64,000 nucleotides of DNA from Bombyx mori (lineage: Eukaryota; Arthropoda; Insecta; Lepidoptera; Bombycidae), in NCBI RefSeq assembly GCF_030269925.1, contig NC_085127.1, positions 3,541,501 to 3,605,500 on the forward strand, given 5' to 3'. Under the pieces are notes generated by a model. That model made no database searches. It saw only the letters and a list, made by a program, of their open reading frames with translations, and was not told where the DNA came from. Each line of letters starts with the position of its first letter. The stretch's first letter is position 1. Position numbers and translations under genes: made by a program. Positions 1 to 12,418 of the stretch are shown here, in pieces.

Positions 1-2000
1 TAGACCGTCAGCTGATTTAGTTGTGTATGCAATTAATTTTTTTTTAAGGGATTTTATGACCTGGTAACTGAGACCTTTAAGTCATGTCTTATTTTAATTT
101 ATATTCATATTTTTATGAAAAATGATATTATGGAGTGAAATGAAATGAAGATGATTAATTTGAGACATTAATCAACTGGAATGAAATTAAATGAATGGGA
201 TGAAATATAATCTCAGTAAAATGGTGGTTATTTACTAAGATTTTTTCAGTGGACTTTTTGGAGGATCCCGAGAAGTTACGTCCAGCGGCTTTATTTCATT
301 TTCCCACATTTGTGCACTTTCACAGATATTAAACAGTTAATAAACCACCATTATTACACATTTAAACCTGACATCTAAATAGACAAAATAAAACAAATCA
401 CACAACTTCACTCCTCGCGTTCCCGCCAAAAAGTCCTCATGCAATTAATAACAAAAAACGTGATCCCACCCACGTTATTTTTAGGTCATAATAACATTCA
501 TAAGAACAAAATTAAAAAAAATTACTTATTTACCGCGTGTCCAATGCGTGCAAGGCAACATAAATATGTAATATATTTAGTACGCGTTTGGGTAGTAATT
601 TGTTTATCCCTCTTTCAGCTTCGGGTCGGTTTCTTCACACCCTGTATTTAAGAAAATTACACACAGCGCGATACTGTTGCAAATTTATGGTTTCCCTTCT
701 CGCAACCGCTAATAATGTTTTCAATCCTTTTTTCGCGTGATAAAATTGTAATCTCTACAGTCCACAGATTATGGTCGGGTTGAATTGAGTAATTTCCAAG
801 GACTTATCATGTTCGAGTCGCCCGTTCGTAGGAAAACAAAGCATTTTATCAAATTGAAACGTCTCAAGTTGCTATGGGCTGTGTTGTCAGGTTATCGACA
901 ACAATTCCCAGTTTTTTTTAGTATATTTGAAATATTGTACGGAAATATTCAAATCAAATAAAGAATACGACACAAATGAATGTTTTTGTAGGCTGAACAT
1001 TTCCATACTCCTTAATATATTAATTTTTATTATTATAAATATGAAAAAATGTTTGTTGTGTTTTTGTTTGTCCTTCTTTCATATTGAAACAAAACAAAGG
1101 ATTGACATGACATTATTATAGTGACATTTTTTATTCCGAAAAAAGACCTTACTCCCACGGGCCCTGGCGAATCTTAAGTCATACGCGTCTTTAAGCATGA
1201 TTATTAATAAAGTTCCAAATTTTTATTCCGTTAGTCTTCATCTCATGAAATTTAGACAGCAATTCATATTTACTTCGTTGACTACCTTTAAAATCTAATA
1301 TATTATTTGAATACTCAAATCCTGAAGATGGTACGTATATTTCAACAAATTTTAGAGGCTTATTAGTCGTAATAAATTAATTGCAAATTTAAGTTAACAC
1401 GCAGTTTCTATATAGGTTTGTATCTAAGGTTTATTTATTTATTTATGTACACACAAAAAAGAAGACATGGTACAGAGTAATAGGGAAATTATGTACAAAG
1501 GCACTGCTTATTTCTTTAGGAAATCTCTTCCAGCAGACCTGCGAGAGGATTATGAGAATAATAATTAAAAGTGATGAGTGTGTGTGGAATAGCTAAAATA
1601 ACAAGTACAACATGAGAATTATAGTAATGCACATACACAAGCAAATATTGTTAAACTTGAATACAAAATATTATAAGTAACACAGTATATACGATATTTT
1701 TTTCTTTTGCCGAAAATAATAGAATAGTGGCTTGAGATCTGGCAATCGTAATTGTAGAAGCAAACATTTTAGCGTTATTACAACGATAACAGACAGTATT
1801 CGTGAAACAAATTTACAGAAGTCTCAGGGAGCCGCGAAGTTATGTCGTTCCTTAATGTGATATTTAGGCTTTCCTGAGCTTGAGTGGCTCTGTCTTAAAG
1901 TTTATTAGAAACCGGAGATGTTCTGTGGGCAAAATTTATTTACGTTAAAGAATTTGGTAGTTAAGGAACAATGTAATTTATCAAATCGATGGCGACACAA
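1..2000. other. Intergenic, no gene seen
   Basis: AT-rich with only short random open frames. The piece around 1436-1560, with a TTTATTTATTTATTTA start, looks like the decayed end of a LINE common in Lepidoptera, but I cannot name it. Confidence 0.5.
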
Positions 2001-2004
2001 TTAA

Positions 2005-2578
2005 CACATTGACTGCCACGTACATAATCGGTAGCGCACTGAAGGAATTATGTCGATTTCTGTTACTAAGATTCTGGATTGCCTTGTGAAACTTTTATTA
2101 CATCGTCTCAAACTTTTTCGTCTGTGTGTTGCATGTCGCGTGACGGTCGGCCGCGGAGTAGGTGTAAAGTGAAAGGCGCTCGTTAGAGCAGCCAAAGCCA
2201 ATATGGCGGCGCCTATAGTTCGCAGCAGCTGACCGTGTAGTGTATAGACTATTTATTACTCTTTTGCACTCTACGCTATTTTGTTTGTTATTGTCAGTGT
2301 TTTAATTTAAATGTTGTTTGTCAGAGTTGAATGTCTGTAATGTGAAAAAAACGTTTCACTTTTACCGTGGTTTCATAAAACCACACAATCCTTTTTTTTT
2401 GTTTTTATAGTATGTTTTAGGCTTTTAGGTCTCATGGAAATAGTTTCATTCTCAGTATCTTCGGATTCGTCTTTCCCAGAATCTATTAGATATTCTTGCA
2501 CCTAGTAACAACAGAAATTGACATAATTACTTCAATTCGCGACGTAGGGCACTGATGCCGTACATGGCAGTCAAAGGG
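2005..2578. mobile_element. piggyBac-like deletion derivative (MITE)
   Basis: Flanked by TTAA at 2001-2004 and 2579-2582, the hallmark of piggyBac insertion. The ends are inverted repeats (CACATTGACTGCCACGTAC on the left; the reverse complement of the right end reads CCCTTTGACTGCCATGTAC), and similarity continues inward past AATTATGTCGATTTCTGTT. A stretch at about 2440-2510 reads on the minus strand as an acidic N-terminal transposase-like peptide (KDESEDTENE), shared with the copy at 63330. Confidence 0.8.
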
Positions 2579-2892
2579 TTAATTTAGTTGTATTACTGTA
2601 ATTAGTGGTGTTTTAGTGTATAGTTGTTGCAAAGTACGACTGTGCGCCGCCTTTAGTTGTGTGAGTGACAAATCTGTATGCGCGTAAATGTAGGCGTGAG
2701 AGCACGTATGTACGGTTACCAAACAAAAATTCATTAATTCTAAAGTTAAAGTAACTACTAATTTACATTAGTAATAATAATTAATTACAAGTATATAACT
2801 AAAATAAGCTCAAAAAAAATGTAATCCTAAACAATACCTTAACTCTACACAAAATAAAAAGCTCTCTCACTAATTATTAGTAATAAATCATT

Positions 2893-3537
2893 TTAGTTTA
2901 TATCACTATCTTCATCGAGCATTTCTACACTATCTATGTCATCATATTCGCTGTCATTGTCACTGTCATCATCTTCACTGACATTTATAATAAACTGGAA
3001 ATCATATTCGAAATATTTCATGTATTCTTTTTCAACTGTTTCAACGTGCTTGCATTTATTTCGCCACGTGGTTTGGTCTATATTATTTGAGGCCGTCAAC
3101 GCAGTAGTGGTCTAACCCATAATTCATATTCACGCTTGTGTATTGCAATTTATTTACAACATAATAAATTTTGATGCAAAATCGGCCTATCCCTAGTTTC
3201 AATCCATAGATTACAGATAGCTTTGTAAACATCATTTTAGCGCGTATTTTTTTTTGCCTCCGAAGTACTTTAAAGGTGAATTCGAACCTCATTATCTCCA
3301 TATTAACTAAGGTAAGCTTAGGCCACTTTTGCGCTAACGGCCTCATTTATGCACTCATCTATCAAACTTTGAACAACGGTCGTGTTTTCGCCTATGTTTT
3401 TTGAGGTAATTCGGTTTTTTATAATACCCCATAATTATATTTTCATTCGGGTTGAGTCTTAAGATTTCGAAACATTTTCTTCTTATTAATTCGTCTATTT
3501 TAAATGTTATAAAACGGTGTTTGATATTTTTGATCAA
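2893..3537 (-). pseudogene. Cluster of three decayed ORFs, unknown origin
   Basis: Three minus-strand frames follow each other closely (3537-3355, 3346-3083, 3099-2893). The last ends in a strongly acidic Asp/Ser/Glu tail. The tight same-strand spacing with frame changes suggests one broken gene, perhaps from a transposon. I do not recognise any domain, and chance is possible. Confidence 0.25.
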
Positions 3538-4109
3538 ATCATATAGTTCAACTTCTGTATCATATCTTAGCTAACAAATAGACTCCTAATGAGGATCAGC
3601 TCGGACCTCTACAATAACATAGCATCAATGCAAATAACGATAATTTTTTCAGTCACGAAAATCTTTGAAAAGGTCAATGACATTAAGAAAACGGAACATT
3701 TCATTTTGCTTTATTTGAACACAAACAATTTTAACTTTAACTTCTAAGCCACATTAAAATGTTTTATATCCGAAAGCTTAAAATAAATGTTACTAATTCG
3801 CGTTTTATTCAACAGAAGTAATAGACGTACGTGGTTCTGCTGCTATTTCGTTATATACAAACTAGCAAACAGTTCTCGAGTTAATAAGTCGCTTTTATGG
3901 AACAATGCGTCTAGTTACCTGGCAACGAAATACGTGTGAGCAAGTTACACCGAATTATATTATTACGAAGTTTATTTAATCAGACATTATTTTTTTCTGT
4001 AATAGTTATGGTTTTATCTGTTCTTCTTTTTTGAACAAATTTGTTTTTTTCTTTACAATGCGCTTCCTTTTGCTATTAAAATAATTAGTTAGTAGTAGTC
4101 GTTCTATGC

Positions 4110-4354
4110 TTTTTTTTCTATTTCTTAGATGTTTGGACGAGCTCACAGCCCACCTGGTGTTAAGTGGTTACTGGAGCCCATAGACATCGACGTAAATACG
4201 CCACCCACCTTGAGATATAAGTTCTAAGGTCTCAAGTATAGTTACAGCGGCTGCCCTACCCTTCAAACCGAAACGCATTACTGCTTCGCGGCAGAAATAG
4301 GGAGGGCGGTGGTACCTACACGCGCGGACTCACAAGAGGTCCTACCACCAGTAA
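4110..4354 (-). mobile_element. Bm1 SINE, 5'-truncated
   Basis: Minus-strand copy of the 3' body of the tRNA-related Bombyx SINE Bm1. It has a poly-T start, the GGACGAGCTCACAGCCCACC block and the CCTACCACCAGTAA end. Confidence 0.9.
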
Positions 4355-4687
4355 ATAATATATGATATCTATGAATATTTTATTATGTATTAATTTGTAT
4401 ACTATACAATGCTTATTTTTACTTTAATTTATCAACGAATGCACCGTTATTTTCTGCAGCGCTCTTGGTAGACTAGCACAGAATGCCTTTCCGATAAAAA
4501 AAAACGTTTAGGTTTAATCATATATGTCTAGATCTTGTTATTTCTGTTTATATCTAAATGCAAATATCGAATCTTCATAGGTAAAAAAAAAATCTGAATA
4601 TTTATATACAAACATCAAGAAATATATCTAAATATATCTTAAATTGAAGGTATCTACGTGTATGTATGGTTAGCATAAAATAGGTTT

Positions 4688-4805
4688 TTTTTTTATAGCC
4701 TTTGTAGGCAGACGAGCATACGGCCCACCTGATGGTGATTGGTTACCGTCGCCTATGGACATCAGCAATGCCAGGGGCAGAGCCAAGCCGCTGCCTACCT
4801 ACCAT
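4688..4805 (-). mobile_element. 3' end of a non-LTR retrotransposon (family A)
   Basis: Poly-T, then a block shared with 11038-11160, 37571-37775, 39521-39665 and 63027-63232. The longer copies start with a translated reverse-transcriptase tail ([10 protein letters not shown]). Confidence 0.7.
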
Positions 4806-5344
4806 TATTATAAACATCAGTTGATTATCAAAACGAAATCTCCCAATGGCAATTCTCGGCTACAACCAGTTAGTTACTTTTAATCACAACACAGCCGGAG
4901 CACTAAAACATTTAACGCACGATTTAGTTAAGTTTAATCAGAGTGAGTGCAACCGCCCCAACTTTACTTCATTTTATTAGTCCACTAATTTATACCGAAC
5001 AACATCAAGCAAGGTGAACCACCGTACTAAGCCAACGTATAAATTCCGCTTAAATGTAATTAGCTTACGTAAAATCAAGTAAGGATTGTTTTGCATAAGT
5101 CTTCAGAAATTTGAGTGATTATTTAGTTAAACATAGTTTAAGTGGGTTTCGAGTGAACAACATTTGTGGAATCGTTATTATGATTCGATAACGTAGGTAA
5201 ATTCCGACCAGAGACTATTGCTTTTTAAGTTTCATATGATTTTCTCGAAGGCAGTCAATCCAATCAATAGTTAGGTTGGATTTAAGGAGATAATTTTAAG
5301 AGACAGTCTACTAAAATCCAACTTTATATCATTATATTACGGAA

Positions 5345-5635
5345 TGAATATGTTAGAGGAAGTCTGAAAGTGGCACCTATGACAGAGAAGCTGAAGAGTG
5401 CGCGTTTGGGATTGTATGGACATGTGATGCGGCGAAATGAAAATGAGGTTGGTAAGAGAGTGTTAACTATGAATGTGGAAGGATATAGAGGAAGAGGTAG
5501 ACCTAAGAAGAAATGGATAGATTGTGTGAAAGACGATATGGGTAAGAGGGGAGTGAGCGAAGAAATGGTATATGATAGAAGAGTATGGAAGGAGAAAACA
5601 TGTTGTGCCGACCCCAGGTGACTGGGAGAAGGGCA
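5345..5635 (+). pseudogene. C-terminal fragment of an RTE-type LINE reverse transcriptase
   Basis: An open frame continues from before the first ATG and contains the LINE tail motifs LGLYGHVMRRNENEVGKR, GRGRPKKKWIDCVKDDM and a CADP ending, followed by an AT-rich 3' end. The rest of the element is missing (5' truncation). The good preservation suggests a fairly recent insertion. Confidence 0.8.
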
Positions 5636-5659
5636 GGATAATGTTAATTATTATTATAT

Positions 5660-5720
5660 TATTAACCTACCTACAGCAGTTAACCTACAGCAGTTAACCT
5701 ACAGCATACAGTTACCTAAC
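5660..5720. repeat. Short tandem repeat (TTAACCTACAGCAG)
   Basis: About three imperfect tandem units of a TTAACCTACAGCAG-like sequence just after the LINE tail. It may be a 3' tail repeat of that LINE. Confidence 0.5.
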
Positions 5721-5894
5721 TATAGGTTATGATTATGTTTTTAGGAGATGTTGCTAAGAAAAGTTTGCTAAGATAGGAACTCCTAAGGTCTAGAGGATTA
5801 GGGGTTAGGGACTGAGGTAGGAAAATAGATGAGAATAATACTATGGACAGATGATAGAGATGTATATCAGGGTTAGAATGGTATCTGATAATAT

Positions 5895-6131
5895 GTTTTT
5901 TTTTATAGTTTAGATGGTTGGACGAGCTCACGACGGCCCACCTGAGGTTACGTTATAACCGGAGCCCATAGAAATCTACAGCACAAATGCCGCCACCCAC
6001 GTCGAAACATGAGTTGTAAGGTCTCAGTACAACACTTTACCACCTTTCAAGCCAAAACTGCTTCGCGGCAGAAATAGGTGGGGTGGTGGTACTTACCCGT
6101 GCGGACTCACAAGACGTCCTACCACCAGTAA
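5895..6131 (-). mobile_element. Bm1 SINE, truncated
   Basis: Minus-strand Bm1 body from the poly-T run to CCTACCACCAGTA, with small deletions. Confidence 0.85.
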
Positions 6132-6139
6132 GTATGTGT

Positions 6140-6310
6140 GACATAGTTCTGTAGGCAGCGGTTTGGCTTTGCCCCTGGCACTGCTGACCCACAAACACTG
6201 AGTTTCTCGCCAGATCTTCTCAGTGGGTCGCGTTTCCGATCCGGTGGTACATTCTGCGAAGCACTGCTATTCCTAGCGTAGTATACTCGTATGCATACAA
6301 AAAAAAAACA
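6140..6310 (+). mobile_element. LINE-end fragments (families A and B joined)
   Basis: 6145-6185 matches the GCCCCTGGCACTGCTGA block of family A. 6195-6300 matches the family B block (CTCGCCAGATCTTCTCAGTG, then the bad-fit copy of GATCCGGTGGTA) found at 8815, 13193, 32140 and 63750. Confidence 0.6.
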
Positions 6311-6648
6311 AGAAAAAACCTATCATCATCATCATCATCATCTGATCATCTGATTTTTGACATCTTTTAATCTTCTATCGCGCGAGATGTAGCACTTATC
6401 CAAGTGCGTTATATATGATTCAACAATATTTATTACTCTAAGAGATACCTATTTACTTATCAGAGAAAAGTAACAAGTCTTCACTTTGTTAAACAATAAT
6501 TGCATTAAGGACAATTTCTAAAAACGTACAAATCAAGAGCTTTTGTCAATAAACATATTAAGCAGTTAAAGTATTTTTCTTTTTAACTAAAAAGTTATTA
6601 TAATCTATTTTAGATCTTGCAACTGTTGTGGTTAATTTCATTAAACTT

Positions 6649-7064
6649 TCATATTAATACGTGAAGCAAAAACTTTGTATCCCTTTTTACGAAAATTGCG
6701 CGGACGGAGGAGCATGAAATTTTCCACACTTTTAGAGAACATAGAGAAGAAGTGCACAATGCTAATATTTTTTTAAAATAATGCATAAAAGATACATTAA
6801 ATCAATAAAGAAAACATTACACACACTACATACCATGTACTTGACGCACACACGCATGCATACTATTTATTGTCAAACTTTTGTTCTTGACGTCTGTTGT
6901 CAACTTGAGAATAGATTAAATATTGTTTGTCTTTATTAATATTTTTTATAGTGTAGCCTTGGCGAAATTTGTGATTATAGAAGTATAAAATACAATCGTA
7001 ATAGTGTACAAACTTACAATTCCAATTAATTATAGTCGAATTTCGACTACTGCGGGACCTCTAG
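6649..7064 (+). mobile_element. Non-autonomous Helitron, family 1
   Basis: Starts TC and ends CTAG. A terminal hairpin (AGTCGAATTTCGACT) sits 12 bases before the CTAG. Near-identical to 18585-18987 and to the inverted copy 14145-14596. Confidence 0.85.
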
Positions 7065-7828
7065 TTGTTATTAATACGAGTATAATAAATTTTAATGTAC
7101 AGTTTTAAAGTGTCAAAAGGTATGTCTAGTTGTATATTGGATCCCTCCAAGCTTCTTATACCGCATTTGCCGAAATTAGTTCGCGGAGAAAGTAGTTTAA
7201 TTTTATTTCTAATCAATATTTATATGTGAATTAGCAAAACTTTGTAATAGGACACACGCGAGGTAAGTGTAAAGTTTTTCAAACCGAAATCAATGCGTGT
7301 TAAGTCGAATCCGATTTCAGGGGTTTACGTGATTCGCTAAATACATTATACCGTAAACATAATTTGGGGCAGCCCTGCGGAACGTCAACCAAGAGTTTGA
7401 CAGTTGACAAACCTACGTACGTACGTCGAAAATTTGCGTCACTCCCTCCATTTTCCACGCCATTTAACCAGGCCGAGCCGCCTTGGGGCAATGGAAATTA
7501 TTAGCCGCACCGTGAAACGAATTTTTGCGCACACGCCGTGGCATATCCTGTTAAACCCAAATTTGAATAACGGCCAATCAGCGCTCGACTGGGGCGCGGG
7601 ATGACTCCCATCTAGAAAGGTCCATATTTAGTTGATAGTACATGTATTGGGTATTTCATATTCTTGAGATTTTGATTAGATTTCAATGCCAAGCATGACG
7701 CATTCTATGTACCCAATAAAATACCCAATAATTAATTCGGACAGCGAATATAAAATGTCTTTTAGATAGATACGAATTCCAACTGGTAGCTTAACATGGA
7801 CTTCGAGGTCCCGTAGTAGATTTTATTT

Positions 7829-8022
7829 GATTGCTTAGACGGGTAGCCCAGTTTCCGGTCCACCATTGGTATTCAGAGGCTGCTGGACCCCACATACCCC
7901 ACAGCGGGAATGCCGCGACCATTTGTCTATACACAAAGTCTAAGTCTGACTTGTGTAGTATAACCGTCCTACCTTTCAAACTGGAGCGCATTATTGCATC
8001 GCGGTAAAATAGGCAGGGTGGT
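7829..8022 (-). mobile_element. Bm1 SINE, old diverged copy
   Basis: Diverged minus-strand Bm1 body (TTGCTTAGACGGG ... GGCAGGGTGG). Confidence 0.6.
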
Positions 8023-8151
8023 CAGTGTCAGAAGTCAGTGCTACTAACTATCCGAACAATTCGAGGTGTGATTTTTATAACACAGTATCTAAAAGTTGCG
8101 ATATTCGCGCTGCGAAATTTCTGAAGTACATTAAATGCTTATTATCAAAAA

Positions 8152-8579
8152 GCCGTCGTGGCCTAAAGGATAAGACGTCCGGTGCATTCGTATCTAGCGA
8201 TGCACCGGTGTTCGAATCCCGCTGGCAAGTACCAATTTTTCTAATGAAATACGTACTTAACAAATGTTCACGATTGACTTCCATGCTAAAGGATTATTAA
8301 CATCGTGTTGTAAAAATCAAACCCGCAAAATTATAGTTTGCGTAATTACTGGTGGTAGGACGTCCTGTGAGTCCACATGGGTAGGTATCACCACCCTGCC
8401 TATTTCTGCCGTGAAGCCGTAATTCGTTTCGGTTTCAAGGGTCGGGCAGTCGTTGTAACAATACTGAGACCTTAGAGCTTATATCTCAAGGTAAGTGGCG
8501 GCATTTACGTTGTAGATGTAACCACTTAACACCAGTCGGAGCCGTGAGCTCATCCACCCACCTAAGTAATAAAAAAAAG
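8152..8579 (+). mobile_element. Bm1 SINE, full length
   Basis: Carries the tRNA-related head GCCGTCGTGGCCTAAAGGAT with a B-box GGTGTTCGAATCCC, the whole body and a poly-A tail. The B-box belongs to the SINE and not to a working tRNA gene. Confidence 0.92.
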
Positions 8580-8814
8580 CGGGTGGTAGTATAAAAGTAG
8601 CATTAAGTTCTCTTTATTACAGCGATTTCAGCTTGGGTGTTATGAGGTCAAAAATCAAAAGACTATTGTTTGCAAATGATCACTAGTAGCTGTGAGCTTT
8701 AGTGCGTTTTTAAATTTGATTGAGATAAATTAAATTCCTGTGTATGTACATGTGTGTATGTTAATTTTATGTTATACTATACGTGTGAACTATGGTTGTT
8801 GATTTTTTTTGTAC

Positions 8815-9000
8815 CGATGCTGGTAACCTCGTGGGTTTATGCCAGTTTAACCGAGCAAGTAGGTGAGCTCATGGGGCTCTAACCTGACGGCGTTGCTACC
8901 ACTAGCCCTAGTACTAGCAGTGCTTCGTAGAATCTACCACCGAATCGGAAACGCGACCCACTGAGAAGATCCGGCGAGAAACTCAGTGGGCTGTCTTTGA
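8815..9000 (-). mobile_element. LINE 3'-end repeat, family B
   Basis: Inverted copy of the block seen at 13193-13395 and 63750-63967 (GAGCTCA..., then GATCCGGCGAGAAACTCAGT). Confidence 0.65.
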
Positions 9001-9421
9001 GGATGGTTGTTGATACCTTGTAACATTAATGCTAAAAATTACGTTAAAATCAAAATATTAGTAAATTACTCGTGAATTGTCCTTATTATTTTTAATTTTG
9101 TTGTTATCTTTAAAATAATAGATGTAGAATTTAATAATGATATCTACACAGAAATAGAAACAGTTGAAACACGCACTGCTCTTTCCTATCTATAAAAATG
9201 CTCTATCAAAAATAGTTGCAAGTTAAAAATCACTTTTTAGAGTTCGCGCGTTGAATGCGTTACGTCTTTTTTCTGTTATTTTTGTTTATCGAATGTTGAT
9301 TTATGCGGGGCTTTGTTGAAATCAAGGGATATGCAAAAAGAAAAAGATTTTTTTTTATATCGAAACTAGTGTAGACTCGGTTTTGATTTTAAAATTGAGG
9401 ATATATTTATTTAATTATTTA

Positions 9422-9786
9422 CTAGCGACCCCCCTCCGCTTCGCTTCGGAAACATTATATTTTATTATTGATAGCTGTGTCCCGCGATGTTACCCGTGGT
9501 TATTGTCGTACCGCAGGTGACGCCGCGGGGTGAAGCTAGTCTAAAAAAAGTAGCCTAAGTTACTCCTTATATCATCAGCCTCCTATCGGTGAAAGTCCCG
9601 TCGAAATCGGTCCAGCCATAGATTAGCCGGAACAAACAGACAGACAGCAGACAGAAAGACAGACAGACAAAAATTGTAAAAAATGTTATTTTGGTGTTTA
9701 TACCGTATATAAATTCATAAGCATGCAGTAAAAAACGGTTATTTCAATATTACAAACAGACACTCCAATTTTATTTATATGTATAA
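9422..9786 (-). mobile_element. Non-autonomous Helitron, family 2
   Basis: Begins (inverted) with CTAGCGACC and the GCTTCGCTTCGGAAACATT end, and finishes with the reverse complement of ACATATAAATAAAATTGGAG. Related copies are at 26265-26613, 39100-39429 and 23578-23660. It contains a CAGA/GACA-rich internal microsatellite. Confidence 0.8.
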
Positions 9787-10004
9787 ATTAAAAACCGGTA
9801 ATGAGATTAATCCATATTATTACGTATCTTGAGAATCACGTATTAATATGTAAGAGATAATTGGGTGAATGAACCCACCGCCTTCTGATGTAAAGTATTT
9901 ATTGAAATCTATAGAACCAACGAAGTGAATGAGACGATCGGCACACCTGAAGTGGAAGTCTTGATTGATTTGCATCAGAAATAAACAAGATTTTGGGACT
10001 TACC

Positions 10005-10260
10005 CGTGCGGGTTCACTACTTCTTCTTCGTCGCTTTCTTCATTGCTGAAGGTCGTGTCCCTGAAACTCGACCGTTGCCTGTCTCGTGCGCTGTTTCCAT
10101 CTCGTCCGGTCCTCAGCTGCTCGAATGGCGGTTGCGACTGGCAACCCAGTTAGAGCGGTTACTTGATCACACCAACGGCTAGGTAATCGGCCGCGGGGTC
10201 TCTTTCCTTCTACTTTGCCCGTCACAATCACTTTGTCCAAGTTATTCAAGTAGTTCACTA
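10005..10260 (-). pseudogene. LINE reverse-transcriptase C-terminal tail
   Basis: The minus-strand frame reads GKVEGKRPRGRLPSRW, then a DQVTALTGLP and RAAEDRTRWK pattern, the conserved tail of a LINE ORF. A 3' stretch rich in CTTCTTCTTCGTCG lies at 10020. It abuts a Bm1 copy starting at about 10300. Confidence 0.75.
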
Positions 10261-10300
10261 CAGATCCTACTAATAGTAGCGTAAACTATAAGATCATCGG

Positions 10301-10636
10301 GCATCAACAAATGTTAACGATTGACTTCCACGGTGAAGGAATAACATCGTGTAATAAAAATGAAACCCGCAAAATTATAATATGCGTAATTACTGGTGGT
10401 AGGACCTCTTGGGAGTCCACACGTGTAGGTACCACCACCCCGCCTATTTCCGCCGTGAAGCAGTAATGCGTTTCGGTTCGAAGGGTGGGGTAGCCGTTGT
10501 AACTATACTGAGACTTTAGAACTTATATCTCGAGGTGGGTGGCGCATTTACGTTGTAGATGTCTATGGGTTCCAGTAACTACTTAACATTAGGTGGGCTG
10601 TGAGCTCGTGCATCCATCAAAGCAATAAAAAAAAAA
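10301..10636 (+). mobile_element. Bm1 SINE lacking the tRNA head
   Basis: Starts at the TGTTAACGATTGACTTCCAC block, downstream of the tRNA-like part, and runs to the poly-A tail. Confidence 0.88.
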
Positions 10637-11037
10637 CAGACATCTAAGTATTTTGTAGTTGGGTAGAAACCGCGCGAATCTTAAAGTATTAAAAGTTTAC
10701 AATTCAAAGTGCTTTAACATGTAGAATATCTTAACGATAATTCAGTCTAAATAATGAATAGGCTTGAAACTATACTTCGTTCGACGATTCAAATGCCTAT
10801 AGGCACGTAATTAGGAACGTTTTGGTATTCGAACTTCGCAAATTAGTTACGTAATGATAGACGTTACGTCAGCTATGTCTATATATACATATATACAGTT
10901 ATAACGAATTGAATGGTACCACATTGACAGATTAGTAAGTAAATTAGACAAATAGGTGTTTTTGTTTATAAAAAAATTTGGCTCCGACCAAGGTATTGAT
11001 TGATTTTGCCAATGTCAGAGTATGCACAAAATTACAA

Positions 11038-11190
11038 GTTTTTTTTTTATTTTTTTTATTGCCTTTGTAGACGAGCGTACGGTCCACCTGATGGTAAGTG
11101 GTTACCGTCGCCCATGGACTTCAGCAATGCCAGGAGCAGAGCCAAGCCGCTGCCTACTGCTTAATACTCTCCACAAGCCTCGTTTGAAGA
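11038..11190 (-). mobile_element. LINE 3' end, family A
   Basis: Poly-T followed by GCCTTTGTAGACGAGCGTAC and the AATGCCAGGAGCAGAGCCAA block, inverted relative to 39521 and 63027. Confidence 0.75.
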
Positions 11191-12046
11191 AGGACATGTG
11201 TAAGAAGTGCTTAGTAAAACTAATTACAAATAAATTTGATCAGTTTTTCAGATTTTAAGAACAGCATAAACAAATATGTTAGACTAGCTACCATGATCTC
11301 GATAAATGGGCTGCGTTCGATAAGGCTGGTGTTACATAGTCCGTATTTCGGCATCGGATTATCGCTTTAAGTCTCATTAGGGCTTAATCAACAATGTTCG
11401 TATGTACCGTATTCTTCTTCTCTGGTTAATTTAAAGTAACTCCCAAGGTTTAATGGTCGAGTTTATGTACCGTTTTTTATGTCCAATAAAGTCCCCGTGG
11501 AATGGAGCAACATCGTTAATCTGGAGTTTCTAATAAAACGCGGGTATGACGCGGCCGAAGCGTTGCTGCGAAATGATTTTGTTTTGTTATTTTATTACAC
11601 GCGAAAAATGAAAATACACATTATTAAAAAAAAAAAAACCTAAAAAGGTTCTTCAACGGACTTCTGTGAGTTTAATAACGAAGATAAAAATGTAAAGTCG
11701 TTTTGTTGTCGTCGTTAATATATATTATTATAGTAGTGGTGTTAATTCTGTTTTCGGTATAGCGAAAAACACATTTTTGTTTATGGGTAGCTAATAATGT
11801 TCGCCCGGTGGTAATCCAGTGACACTTCAAAATCTAAATTCCTTTTCATGTATTACGTTTGTTTTTATCTTTGCTTGTTTTTGAATTTTTTGTATTAATT
11901 CAATTTTTCTTTTATAATTTGATCTAGCGATTTTTCGTTGTTAACGATGGAGTATTCGAAAGGTTGGTAATAATACAATTATAATTTAAAAAAACGATGA
12001 AAATACAAATTTTCCTTCTTAAAGTTGGTATAAGAACTGTACCTTT

Positions 12047-12289
12047 TACTGGTGGTAGGACCTCTTGTGAGTCCGCATGGGTAGGTACCACCACCCTGCC
12101 TATTTCTACCGTGAAGCAGTAATGCGTTTCGGTTTGAAGGGTGGGGCAGCCGTTGTAATACTTGAGACCTTAGAACTTATATCTCAAGGTGGGTGGCGCA
12201 TTTACGTTGTAGATGTCTATGGGCTCCAGTAACCACTTAACACCAGGGGGGCTGTGAGCTCGTCCACCCAACTAACCATTAAAAAAAAA
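12047..12289 (+). mobile_element. Bm1 SINE, 5'-truncated
   Basis: Starts exactly at the frequent truncation point TTACTGGTGGTAGGACCTCT and ends in poly-A. Confidence 0.9.
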
Positions 12290-12418
12290 GTACCCAAATT
12301 GTTTATTGATAGTATTAAAGTTTGTCAGTCTTTGCTAAAGAAAATCGACCGGCAAAAGCAGTAGGAAAAAGTACTGTTCGCTTAGTTATTTATATTTAGG
12401 TATAAGAGTTTCTAATCT

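Noticed and set aside
5716..5931. 71-codon minus-strand ORF
   Set aside because: Low-complexity AT-rich frame partly inside a Bm1 copy; no coding signal.
6322..6358. CRISPR-like or regulatory ATC repeat
   Set aside because: Plain ATC microsatellite with no spacers; eukaryotic context.
8152..8230. Possible tRNA gene (A- and B-box, TTCGAATCCC)
   Set aside because: It is the tRNA-related head of a full-length Bm1 SINE; the same head recurs at 31600, 36808 and 38280, each followed by the Bm1 body.
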